Source: Xanthobacteraceae bacterium
GTDB taxonomy: Bacteria; Pseudomonadota; Alphaproteobacteria; Rhizobiales; Xanthobacteraceae
Direction: 5' to 3'
DNA: 64,000 bases
Assembly (NCBI GenBank): GCA_029239875.1
Contig: JARBUD010000001.1
Coordinates: 161,598-225,597 of the forward strand
Part shown: one piece after another, positions 53,230-60,564 of the stretch
How the letters are laid out: each line of letters begins with the position of its first letter
How positions within the stretch are numbered: the stretch's first letter is position 1
The notes under the pieces: generated by a model
The model's input: only the letters and a program-made list of their open reading frames with translations
The model's database searches: none
Told to the model about the DNA's origin: nothing
Position numbers and translations under genes: made by a program

Positions 53230-54731
53230 GCCTGCGCACTCCCTGCCAGCTCGATGCGGCCTTGGGCGAGGCCGACGCAGAAATGCTTCACGAAGGGCTC
53301 GATGGCGGCGAGCTCCGCCCGGCGTGGCGCGTTGGCGGCGAAGATCTCCTGCGCCCGCGCGTTCAGCCGGTTGCGCAGGGCGGGATAGTCGATGGTGGTC
53401 AGCCGCCCGTCCTCCACCACGGTACGCCCGCCGATCATGACCCGCGTGATGCTGCGACCCTCCTCGGCGAAGACGAGTTGGTACAGCGCGTCGTTCAGCG
53501 GGGTGAAGTTGACCGTGCCGAGGTCGAGGAAGACGAGGTCGGCGGCAAGGCCGACACGGATGTCGCCGATGATGTCCTGCATGCCGAGCGCCTGCGCGCT
53601 GCCGCGCGTCGCCATGTCGAACACGTCGCCCGGGGTCAGCCAGTCGTCGGGATCGAAGGAGGCGGTGCGCGAGAGATAGCAGGCGAGGCGCATCACCTCG
53701 AACAGGTTCTGATGGTCGGAGCAACTGCAGGCGTCGCTGCCGAGCCCGACCTGCACCCCCGCCGCGACCATGGCCGGGACATTGGCGATGCCGCTGCCGA
53801 GGCGGAAATTGCTCGACGGGTTGTGCGCCACGCTGGCGCCGTTGCGCGCGAGGATGGCGAGGTCGTCCGCGTCGAGCCAGATGCCGTGCGCGGCGGTGAA
53901 GTCCGGGCCGAGAATGCCGAGCCGGTCGAGATGGGCGGTCAGGCTCGCGCCGTAGCGGGCGCGGCCGGAGATCGCCTGGATCTTGGATTCGGCGAGATGC
54001 GCATGCATCGGCGCGCCGAAGCGGTCGGCGAGCGCGCGGGCGCCGCGCCAGAACTCGTCCGAGCAATGCAGCGGGATTGTGGGCGCGAGGCCGGGGCGGA
54101 CCATGGCACGGTCATGCGGCCACTCGGCAAGGATTCTTTCGCAGGCGGCCAGCGAGACGTCGGAGGACGCCAGGCGGATGGCGTCGACGCTCGCCTGCGC
54201 GCTCTCGGGGAGCGAGTCGCGCAGGCCGGGAATGGCCTGCCAGAAGGTGCGGTCGGCGAGCATGGGCGTGACCACGGCTCGCATGCCGGCATCGAGATAG
54301 CCGGCGGCGGTGGCGAACATGCCGTCCGGCGAGGGGGTCGGCAGCTCCAGCACGAGGTCGTAGCAGGCGGTGCAGCCCTTCAGCAGCATCTCGGCAGCCG
54401 ACGCCTGCGCCAGCAGATGGCGGTCGTCGAGATTCTGCCCGCCGCCGGTCCACGGGCCGTTATGCAGATGCAGCTCCAGCGTCCAGGAGCGCGAGACGCC
54501 CTTGGCGATGGCGAGGTGGCTGTGGGTGTGGGCGTTCACCAGACCGGGCGTGATCAGCCGGTCGGTCGCGTCGACATGCTCGGCCTCGTCGGGCAGAACC
54601 TCGCCGGGGACGACGATGGCGGCGATACGGCCGTCCTCGATGAGCAGGTCGGCGGCGCGGACCGCGCCTTCGGATGGGAAGGCGACCAGCCCGCCACGGA
54701 TCGCCTGCGGCCTCTTCGGAACGTTCGTCAT
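53226..54731 (-). CDS. Amidohydrolase, SsnA/TRZ-ATZ-like
   Basis: A 501-residue metal hydrolase. Ligands are seen in NAHTHSHLA (HxH), MHAHLAESK, AAHGIWL and GLGSDACSCSD. Like the enzyme at 47270 it should act on amino or other leaving groups of N-heterocycles. The two share a C-terminal pattern (FTPxxD...V(V)ExGxLTxID) but differ elsewhere. It begins right after the ATPase gene (four-base overlap), so enzyme and transporter are one operon. Confidence 0.88.
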   Translation of the reverse strand: MTNVPKRPQAIRGGLVAFPSEGAVRAADLLIEDGRIAAIVVPGEVLPDEAEHVDATDRLITPGLVNAHTHSHLAIAKGVSRSWTLELHLHNGPWTGGGQNLDDRHLLAQASAAEMLLKGCTACYDLVLELPTPSPDGMFATAAGYLDAGMRAVVTPMLADRTFWQAIPGLRDSLPESAQASVDAIRLASSDVSLAACERILAEWPHDRAMVRPGLAPTIPLHCSDEFWRGARALADRFGAPMHAHLAESKIQAISGRARYGASLTAHLDRLGILGPDFTAAHGIWLDADDLAILARNGASVAHNPSSNFRLGSGIANVPAMVAAGVQVGLGSDACSCSDHQNLFEVMRLACYLSRTASFDPDDWLTPGDVFDMATRGSAQALGMQDIIGDIRVGLAADLVFLDLGTVNFTPLNDALYQLVFAEEGRSITRVMIGGRTVVEDGRLTTIDYPALRNRLNARAQEIFAANAPRRAELAAIEPFVKHFCVGLAQGRIELAGSAQA

Positions 54732-55798
54732 GGCCTTGCTCCGGGCAGCACGATGCAGTCGGCGGCACGGAAGCCGAGCGTAACGGCTGAGCCGGGCGCC
54801 GGCAGGTCGCGGCCGACATTCTTCTCCAGCGACTGCACCAGCGTGCCGTCCTTCAGCCGCGACCAGATACGCAGATCCGCGCCGATGGGATCGTGCCGCT
54901 CGACCACGGCGTCCAGTCGGGTGTCGGCACCGGCTTCGCCATCGACGAGGGCGAGCCGCTCGGGGCGGATGCAGAGCGTCACCGCGCCATCGGCGATGCC
55001 CCCCGGCGCGACGGCGACGCTGCCGAGCGCGGTCTCCACGACGCCCGCCCCGCCGCCGCGGCGGGAAAGCGTGCCGCCGATCCAGTTGGCATGGCCGATG
55101 AAGTCGGCGGCGAACAGCGTCTTCGGGCTCTGGTAGAGCGCGTGCGGGGTATCGACCTGCTCGATACGTCCCCTATTCATCAGCACGATGCGGTCGGCGA
55201 GGCCCATCGCCTCCTCCTGGTCGTGCGTGACGATGATCGAGGTGCAGTCGAAGGTCGACAGGATGTTCCTTATCTCTCGCCGGAGCTGCAGCCGCAGCTT
55301 GGCGTCGAGGTTCGACAGCGGCTCGTCGAGCAGCATGATGTCCGGCCGGGTGACCAGCGCGCGGGCGAGCGCCACGCGCTGCTGCTGGCCACCGGAAAGC
55401 TGGCTGGGGCGGCGCCCGGCGATGCCCGGCAACTGCACCTGCTCCAGCACCTCGTCGATGCGCCGGCTGATCTCGGCGCGCGGGACGCCGCGGTTCTTCA
55501 TGCCGAAGGCGATGTTCTGCGCCACGCTCATATGCGGGAACAGCGCATAGTCCTGGAACACCAGCCCGACATTGCGGTCATAGGGCTGGCGGACCTCCAT
55601 GTCGGCGCCGCCGATGAAGATGCGTCCCTCGTCCGGCCATTCGAAGCCGGCGATCATGCGCAGCGTCGTCGTCTTGCCGCACCCCGAGGGGCCGAGCAGG
55701 GCCACGACCTCGCCGCGCTCGACCTCGAACGACACATTGTCGACCGCGGTCGCCGCGCCGAAGCGCTTGGTGATGTTCTGGAGTTCGAGGACCGCCAT
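54728..55798 (-). CDS. ABC transporter ATPase, PotA-like
   Basis: A 356-residue ATPase with C-terminal TOBE domain. Walker [15 protein letters not shown]-loop LVFQDYALFPHMSV, signature [16 protein letters not shown], Walker B IMLLDEPLSNLD and switch VTHDQEEAMGLADRI are all standard. The start is at MAVLELQNITKRFG; the longer open frame overlaps the permease upstream and is rejected. It pairs with the permeases at 55801 and 56637. Confidence 0.92.
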   Translation of the reverse strand: MAVLELQNITKRFGAATAVDNVSFEVERGEVVALLGPSGCGKTTTLRMIAGFEWPDEGRIFIGGADMEVRQPYDRNVGLVFQDYALFPHMSVAQNIAFGMKNRGVPRAEISRRIDEVLEQVQLPGIAGRRPSQLSGGQQQRVALARALVTRPDIMLLDEPLSNLDAKLRLQLRREIRNILSTFDCTSIIVTHDQEEAMGLADRIVLMNRGRIEQVDTPHALYQSPKTLFAADFIGHANWIGGTLSRRGGGAGVVETALGSVAVAPGGIADGAVTLCIRPERLALVDGEAGADTRLDAVVERHDPIGADLRIWSRLKDGTLVQSLEKNVGRDLPAPGSAVTLGFRAADCIVLPGARP

Positions 55799-55800
55799 GC

Positions 55801-56640
55801 TCAACGCCCGTAAACGCCGCGTCCGACGATCGCGTCGAGCCCCGCCAGCCGGTCGAGGAGCACGATCAGCAGCACCGTCGCGACGATGAAGACGACCGAC
55901 AGAGCGGCGATCGTCAGATCGAGATTGGCCCGCATCTGCGCGAGGATCGCGACGGGCAGGGTGAAGGTGTAGGCGTCGGTCAGGAACAGGCTGACGCCGA
56001 CATCGTCGAAGGAGGTGACGAAGCCGAACACCGCGCCGGCGAGGATGCCGGTGCGCGCCAGCGGCAGCGTCACCTGCGCCAGCGCCTTCCACGGCTTCGC
56101 GCCGAGGCTCAGCGCCGCCTCGTAATAGCTCGCCTTGATGCCGACCAGCGAAGCCGCAGTGGTGCGCATCACATAGGGGAAGGTGATAAGCACATGACCC
56201 ATGATCAGCCGGGTCATGCCGTCGATGATGCCGAGCCGGCTCGCAAAGATCAGCATGCCGAAGCCGAGCACGACGTTCGGCACCACAAGCGGCGAGAGCA
56301 GCGCGGCCTGAAGCGCGGCGCGCCCGCGGAAGGTCGCGCGGCTCAGTGCTATGGCGGCGAGTGTGCCGGCGATTGTCGCAATGAGGGTGGCGACGGTGGC
56401 GAGGATCAGGCTGGTGACGAGGCCGTCACGGTAATAGCTGTCGGCGAGGAAGCTCTCATACCAGCGCAGCGAAAACTGCTTCGGCGGGAACGGGCCGATG
56501 AAACTGCGCGCATCGAAGGACAGCACCACGGCGACGATCACCGGGATTACCGAAAAGGCGATGAAGAGGGTGATCAGCGAGAGATAGGCCGCCTCGAACA
56601 GGGCGTCGGCGAGGCGCTTCGAGATGGAAAGCCCGCTCAT
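55801..56640 (-). CDS. ABC transporter permease, PotC-like
   Basis: A 279-residue inner-membrane permease, six segments. The ATPase-contact loop is SYYEAALSLGAKPWKALAQVTLP. It is read in the minus operon after the PotB-like permease, with a four-base overlap. It forms the channel with that protein. Confidence 0.91.
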   Translation of the reverse strand: MSGLSISKRLADALFEAAYLSLITLFIAFSVIPVIVAVVLSFDARSFIGPFPPKQFSLRWYESFLADSYYRDGLVTSLILATVATLIATIAGTLAAIALSRATFRGRAALQAALLSPLVVPNVVLGFGMLIFASRLGIIDGMTRLIMGHVLITFPYVMRTTAASLVGIKASYYEAALSLGAKPWKALAQVTLPLARTGILAGAVFGFVTSFDDVGVSLFLTDAYTFTLPVAILAQMRANLDLTIAALSVVFIVATVLLIVLLDRLAGLDAIVGRGVYGR

Positions 56641-57494
56641 TTGCCGGCCTCCTGCCAGTTGCTGCGCACGAGGTGCAGCAGGCCGTAGAACAGCGCTACC
56701 GACAGCACCATCATCACGATGGAGAGGGCCGCCCCGCTCGGGAAGTTGGCGACCTCGGAGAAGCGGAAATAGATCAGGTTCGACACGAACAGGATGGAGC
56801 CGCGCCCGACCAGCATCGGCACCACCAGATTGCTGATGCAGAAGGCGTAGGCGATGATCCCGGCCGAGAGGATGCCCGGCAGGCTCATCGCCGCCGTCAC
56901 CTGGAAGAAGGTCTTCCAGCGGGGCGCGCCAAGCGACATCGCCGCCTCTTCCAGCCGCGGATTGATGTTCTGCAGCGTGCCGATGAGGGTGAGCGCCACC
57001 AGCGGCAGCGTCGTGTTCATCAGCCCGAGCACGACCATCAGCTCGGCCCCGTCCGGGCTGCTCGGCGCGATGCCGAGCATGCGCGAGAACCCGGCCAGCG
57101 GGCCGTTGGGGCCGAAGGTCATGGCGATGGCGTAGATGCGCACGATGATGCTGAGGAACAGCGTACCGACCAGCCCGCCGATCAGCAGGCGCCGCGTCAC
57201 CGGTGCCGCCCGGCGGACGATGAAATGCGCCATCGGGAAGCCGAGCAGCAGCGCGAAGGCCAAGCTGATCAGCCCGACGCGGAACGTGTCGAGGAAGTAG
57301 CGCGCATATTCCGGCGCGGCGATCTGCGCGTAATTGGCGAGGGTGAGCGCGCCGGCATCGTCGCCGCCGATGCGCCCGCTGGTGAAGGGCTTCAGGCTCT
57401 CATGGCCCAGCGCGAGGAGCGGGCCGAGCAGCAGCGGCGCCATGATGACGAGCGCCGGCCACAGCAGGGCCGCTGTCATTCCGCCTCGTTTCAT
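56637..57494 (-). CDS. ABC transporter permease, PotB-like
   Basis: A 285-residue permease with six segments; the cytoplasmic loop is RLEEAAMSLGAPRWKTFFQVT. It follows the binding-protein gene after 30 bases. No hairpin of the kind seen after the other two binding-protein genes is visible here. Confidence 0.91.
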   Translation of the reverse strand: MKRGGMTAALLWPALVIMAPLLLGPLLALGHESLKPFTSGRIGGDDAGALTLANYAQIAAPEYARYFLDTFRVGLISLAFALLLGFPMAHFIVRRAAPVTRRLLIGGLVGTLFLSIIVRIYAIAMTFGPNGPLAGFSRMLGIAPSSPDGAELMVVLGLMNTTLPLVALTLIGTLQNINPRLEEAAMSLGAPRWKTFFQVTAAMSLPGILSAGIIAYAFCISNLVVPMLVGRGSILFVSNLIYFRFSEVANFPSGAALSIVMMVLSVALFYGLLHLVRSNWQEAGK

Positions 57495-57524
57495 CGCGCC
57501 GCCGCCCGCACCTGAACCGACCGA

Positions 57525-58619
57525 TCAGCCGCGCCGCACCAGCGGAACGATCTCGCGTTCCCAGCGGGCGTTCCACTCGTTCATCACCGAGCCGAGATAG
57601 GCGAAGTCGGCAAAGTAAGCGTATTTCGAGAGCTCATCGGGCTTGTAGTACCAGTCCGCCAGCATGGGATTGGTCTTGGCGGAAGGCTGGGTTGGGCCGG
57701 AGCCGAGATTCATATTGTAGAGCTCGTTCATCTTCGGCTCGGCGAAGAAATTGGCGAACTCGAAGGCGGCCTTTGCGGGCGAGCCCTTCAGCACGCAGAA
57801 CCCCTCATTGTAGAGGAAGCTCTTATTGTCGGGCATGCGGTTCTTCAGCTTGACAGGGAAGTTCTTGGCGGTCGCGTACCAGCCGCCATTGTTCCAGAAG
57901 CCGACCGAATACTCGCCGCTCGACATGGCGTTGATGTATTCGGAATTGTTGGTGGCGATCATGCCGATCTGGCCCTTGGAGGCCAGTTCCTTGACCAGGT
58001 CCCAGCCGGGCTCGGCATTCTTCTCGTTGCCGCCGCGCTGGAGCGCGCAGCTCACGATGAACAGGCCGGTGAGGCCGATCGGGTAGGGCACGCAGAGCTT
58101 GCCCTTGAATTCGGGGCGCAGCAGATCCTCGACCGAGTTGAAGCCGCCCGGCAGCAGGTCCTCGCGATAGCCCCAGAAGGCGCCGGCCGTCGACAGCGGC
58201 ACCGACATCTTCTGCCCCTTGTCGTTCTTCTGGATGAACTGGTCGGGGATGGTGGCGAGGTTGGTGACGATGCTCTCGTCGATGGGGAGCAGCCAGTCTT
58301 CCTTGATCATGGCGCGGAACACCGGGTCCCAGACCGAGAGCACGTTGTATTGCGTGTTCGGCCACACCGCCTTGATCTTGGCGACGACCGCCGCAGCGCC
58401 ACCGGAATGCAGCTCCCAGGCGATCTGGGTCGGGTTGGTCTTGTTGAAGTCGGCGGTGATCTGCTTGGAGACCTCGATCCAGTTCGCGCCCCATTGCACC
58501 ACCAGCAGGCGGTCGGCGGCACTGGCGGGGGTGGCGAGGCCGCCGGTGAGCGTGCCGGCGGTGGCGAGGCCCGAGCCGGTCAACACCACTCGGGTGAAAT
58601 CTCTGCGAGTCATCGGCAT
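57525..58619 (-). CDS. ABC transporter substrate-binding protein, PotD-like
   Basis: A 364-residue periplasmic protein with a twin-arginine signal (MTRRDFTRVVLTGSGLATAG ... ASA). The body holds LLVVQWGANWIEVSKQITADFNKTNPTQ and VLSVWDPVFRAMIKEDWLLP, the usual start of the type II fold. I use the ATG at 58619; ATG at 58613 is equally close to the ribosome site. The frame open to 58772 covers the promoter and its dyads, and so is rejected. First gene of the minus operon. Confidence 0.89.
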   Translation of the reverse strand: MPMTRRDFTRVVLTGSGLATAGTLTGGLATPASAADRLLVVQWGANWIEVSKQITADFNKTNPTQIAWELHSGGAAAVVAKIKAVWPNTQYNVLSVWDPVFRAMIKEDWLLPIDESIVTNLATIPDQFIQKNDKGQKMSVPLSTAGAFWGYREDLLPGGFNSVEDLLRPEFKGKLCVPYPIGLTGLFIVSCALQRGGNEKNAEPGWDLVKELASKGQIGMIATNNSEYINAMSSGEYSVGFWNNGGWYATAKNFPVKLKNRMPDNKSFLYNEGFCVLKGSPAKAAFEFANFFAEPKMNELYNMNLGSGPTQPSAKTNPMLADWYYKPDELSKYAYFADFAYLGSVMNEWNARWEREIVPLVRRG

Positions 58620-58654
58620 GGGGGGCTCCGCTCCGCGGGAAGGGCGATAACAAA

Positions 58655-58670
58655 TTAAGTACTTACTTAG
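58655..58670. promoter_or_regulatory. Candidate operator TTAAG-N6-CTTAG (minus operon)
   Basis: TTAAG, six bases, CTTAG, containing the perfect palindrome TAAGTACTTA, lies 36-51 bases before the start of the binding-protein gene. The same TTAAG-N6-CTTAGTT occurs at 60491-60506 in front of the other transporter operon. Both flank the GntR gene, making it the best candidate for that regulator's site. Confidence 0.55.
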
Positions 58671-58706
58671 TTTGAGAGTCTCGCAGAGGATCGTAAAGCC
58701 GATTGA

Positions 58707-58729
58707 TTGACCATCGCGATCGAGGTCAA
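58707..58729. promoter_or_regulatory. Inverted repeat TTGACC-N11-GGTCAA
   Basis: A perfect 6-base dyad with an inner ATCGCGAT palindrome, about 90-110 bases upstream of the binding-protein start at 58619. On the minus strand TTGACC could also serve as a -35 element. It may be a second regulator site. Confidence 0.4.
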
Positions 58730-58827
58730 CGTGTTGTTTTAATGAATATTCTTGGAGTCGGAGGCGGCTCATGAATGCCGCTTGGGCAGGCGATGCCCAA
58801 GATTCGTTCGCGCCCGCGACAGCGTAA

Positions 58828-59490
58828 TCAGGCGCCTTCGCGCTTCAGCCTGCGCATCACCGCCTCACCGGTGAGACGGTTGTGCTCCTCCAGCCGCTCG
58901 GCGAGGTCGAGCCGCGCGCCGGCGCGGAAGGCGACCATGATGTTCTCGTGCTCGACGAAGGACTGTGCCACGCGCGTCGGGTTCTCGTTGACCACGAAGC
59001 GCAGCCGCAGCACCCGCTTCTGCAGGTTGTCGTAGGTCTGCTGGAGGACCGGGTTGTGCGTAGCGGCCGCCAGCGCGCGGTGGAACTCCTGGTTCAGCGC
59101 CGTATAGGCCGCGGGATCGGGATGGGCGCCGAGCTCGGCATGCGCCTGCTCGATCCGCGTGCGATCCTCCGGCGTCGCCCGCACCGCGGCGAGCCGGCCG
59201 ATCGTGTGCTCGATCGCGCCCTTCAATTCGAAGACATGTGCAACCTCGACCGGATCGATGGGCGCGACGATGGAGCCGCGATTGGGCCGCAGCTCGACGA
59301 AGCCCTCGGCGGCGAGAACTTTCAGCGCCTCGCGCAGAGGCGTGCGGGAGATGCCGAAGCGCAGGCAGAGCTGCGCCTCCGGGATGCGCGCGCCGTCGCC
59401 GAGCTCGCCATCGAGCAGCACGCCGCGCAGCTTGGCCACGATCTGCTCGTGCAGCGTGCCGGTTTCCATCTCCTGCGCCAGCGCCACCAT
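58828..59490 (-). CDS. GntR-family regulator, FadR (FCD) subgroup
   Basis: A 220-residue regulator. The winged helix lies at about 10-75 (IVAKLRGVLLDGELGDGARIPEAQLCLRFGISRTPLREALKVLAAEGFVELRPNRGS). The FCD ligand domain follows, with the metal-binding His pattern (ALNQEFHRALAAATHN; FVEHENIM). The ATG at 59490 has GGAG eight bases upstream; a GTG at 59499 overlapping the racemase-like stop is possible. It is co-transcribed with the gene at 59496 and lies between two transporter operons, so it likely controls both. Confidence 0.91.
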   Translation of the reverse strand: MVALAQEMETGTLHEQIVAKLRGVLLDGELGDGARIPEAQLCLRFGISRTPLREALKVLAAEGFVELRPNRGSIVAPIDPVEVAHVFELKGAIEHTIGRLAAVRATPEDRTRIEQAHAELGAHPDPAAYTALNQEFHRALAAATHNPVLQQTYDNLQKRVLRLRFVVNENPTRVAQSFVEHENIMVAFRAGARLDLAERLEEHNRLTGEAVMRRLKREGA

Positions 59491-59495
59491 CCGGT

Positions 59496-60269
59496 TCACT
59501 CCGCCGGAAGCGCCAGAGCGGGATCGAGAGGCGCGGCGAACATCGAGCCGAAGCGGGCGAGCGGGGTCGTCGGCACGTTCAGCTCCCGCAGGCAGCCCCA
59601 CAAAGTGGTGCTGACGGAATCATAGACCGGGATATTTAGCCGGCGTTCCACCTCGGCCCCGACCAGCGCGCCGCGCATATTGGTGCAGACGACGGCGATG
59701 GCGTCCGGCGCCGCCGTGGCGACCTCCGCGCACATCTCGCCGATGTGCTCCTCGGTGATCTCGGCGAAGGAAAAATTGTCCGACATGCCGCAATGGGCGC
59801 CGGCGACCACCTCGACGCCGATGGAGGCGTAATTGGCGACGATGCGCTCGCCGACATCTTCGGTGTAGGGGGTGACCAAAGCGAGCCGCTTCACGCCGCG
59901 CTCCGCGATGAGGCGGTTGAGGCTGAGGATCGAGCTCGTCGCCTTCACGCCGGTGCGCGCGCTGATCCCGGCGCAGAGCCGCTCGTCGGTGTCGAAGCCG
60001 AGCCAGCTCGCCGAGGTGCCGTTCCAGGCGATGACGTCGGTGCGCGCATCCGCCAGCAGTTCCGCCGCCGCGAGGATGGGTTCCTGCCGGAACTGGTCGG
60101 AGGCGTCGTCGTCCAGCGCGATCCGCGTCACCCGGAAGCGCCCGAAATGCGCGGAGACGCGCGGGAACAGCGGCTCCAGCATCAGCGAGGTGTAGGGCTC
60201 CAGCACGGTATTCGACGACGGCGTCAGCATGCCGATCAGTTGCCGGGGAAAGGGAACGATATTTTGCAT
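59496..60269 (-). CDS. Asp/Glu racemase superfamily, maleate-isomerase/arylmalonate-decarboxylase-like
   Basis: A 257-residue cytoplasmic enzyme. The opening IGMLTPSSNTVLEP is typical of the maleate cis-trans isomerase branch. The second catalytic Cys is present (Cys195, VVCTNMRG). The first is missing: the site reads WNGTSASW (Asn83-Gly84-Thr85) where two-Cys members have Cys. Single-Cys members include arylmalonate decarboxylase, with Gly at that place. So a decarboxylase or a one-Cys isomerase fits better than a classical racemase. It is coupled to the GntR gene. Confidence 0.82.
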   Translation of the reverse strand: MQNIVPFPRQLIGMLTPSSNTVLEPYTSLMLEPLFPRVSAHFGRFRVTRIALDDDASDQFRQEPILAAAELLADARTDVIAWNGTSASWLGFDTDERLCAGISARTGVKATSSILSLNRLIAERGVKRLALVTPYTEDVGERIVANYASIGVEVVAGAHCGMSDNFSFAEITEEHIGEMCAEVATAAPDAIAVVCTNMRGALVGAEVERRLNIPVYDSVSTTLWGCLRELNVPTTPLARFGSMFAAPLDPALALPAE

Positions 60270-60443
60270 TCAAAAATGATCCGACCGAAGCTGTGAGCGA
60301 CCTTCCGCCGCGAGGCCGCGTCCGTGCCGCACCTCACCGCCGTCCCTTGGTCTTGCCTTGACCGCCGGCTTTCGTCAATCCGGCAGAATGTTTCGAATTC
60401 AAGGATTCTGCTCAGTTATCGTGCAGCAGGTGGCGCGCCGCTC

Positions 60444-60477
60444 GGCAGCGCGCGGGGCACGCACACGGCGCGCTGCC
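60444..60477. repeat. 10-base inverted repeat
   Basis: GGCAGCGCGC and GCGCGCTGCC are perfect complements separated by 14 bases. The structure may be a transcription stop for upstream read-through or a regulator site. It lies 14 bases before the TTAAG dyad. Confidence 0.45.
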
Positions 60478-60490
60478 TACTATTTGGCAT

Positions 60491-60506
60491 TTAAGCGAAC
60501 ACTTAG
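60491..60506. promoter_or_regulatory. Candidate operator TTAAG-N6-CTTAG (Dpp-type operon)
   Basis: Same arms and same spacer length as the dyad at 58655-58670, and both are followed by TT. It lies 59-74 bases before the binding-protein start at 60565, a usual place for a repressor site. Confidence 0.55.
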
Positions 60507-60564
60507 TTGTTGCAGACTTTCCTCACGATAATGAATTCAAAAAATCCCTTCCAGGAGCCGAGTC

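Larger units (their letters stand above)
60270..60564. promoter_or_regulatory. Divergent promoter region between racemase-like gene and Dpp-type operon
   Basis: A 295-base interval without genes. It holds the hairpin at 60444-60477 and the TTAAG-N6-CTTAG dyad at 60491-60506. On the plus strand TTGGCA at 60485-60490 could be a -35 element. Confidence 0.5.

Noticed and set aside
43208..58619. The two Pot-type clusters as a recent inverted duplication
   Set aside because: Gene order is similar, but the ATPases, binding proteins and amidohydrolases differ clearly in sequence, and the enzymes after the shared part are not the same.
60421..60564. Sigma-54 promoter before the Dpp-type operon
   Set aside because: TGGCA is present near 60486 but no GC/TTGCA element stands at the required -12 spacing.
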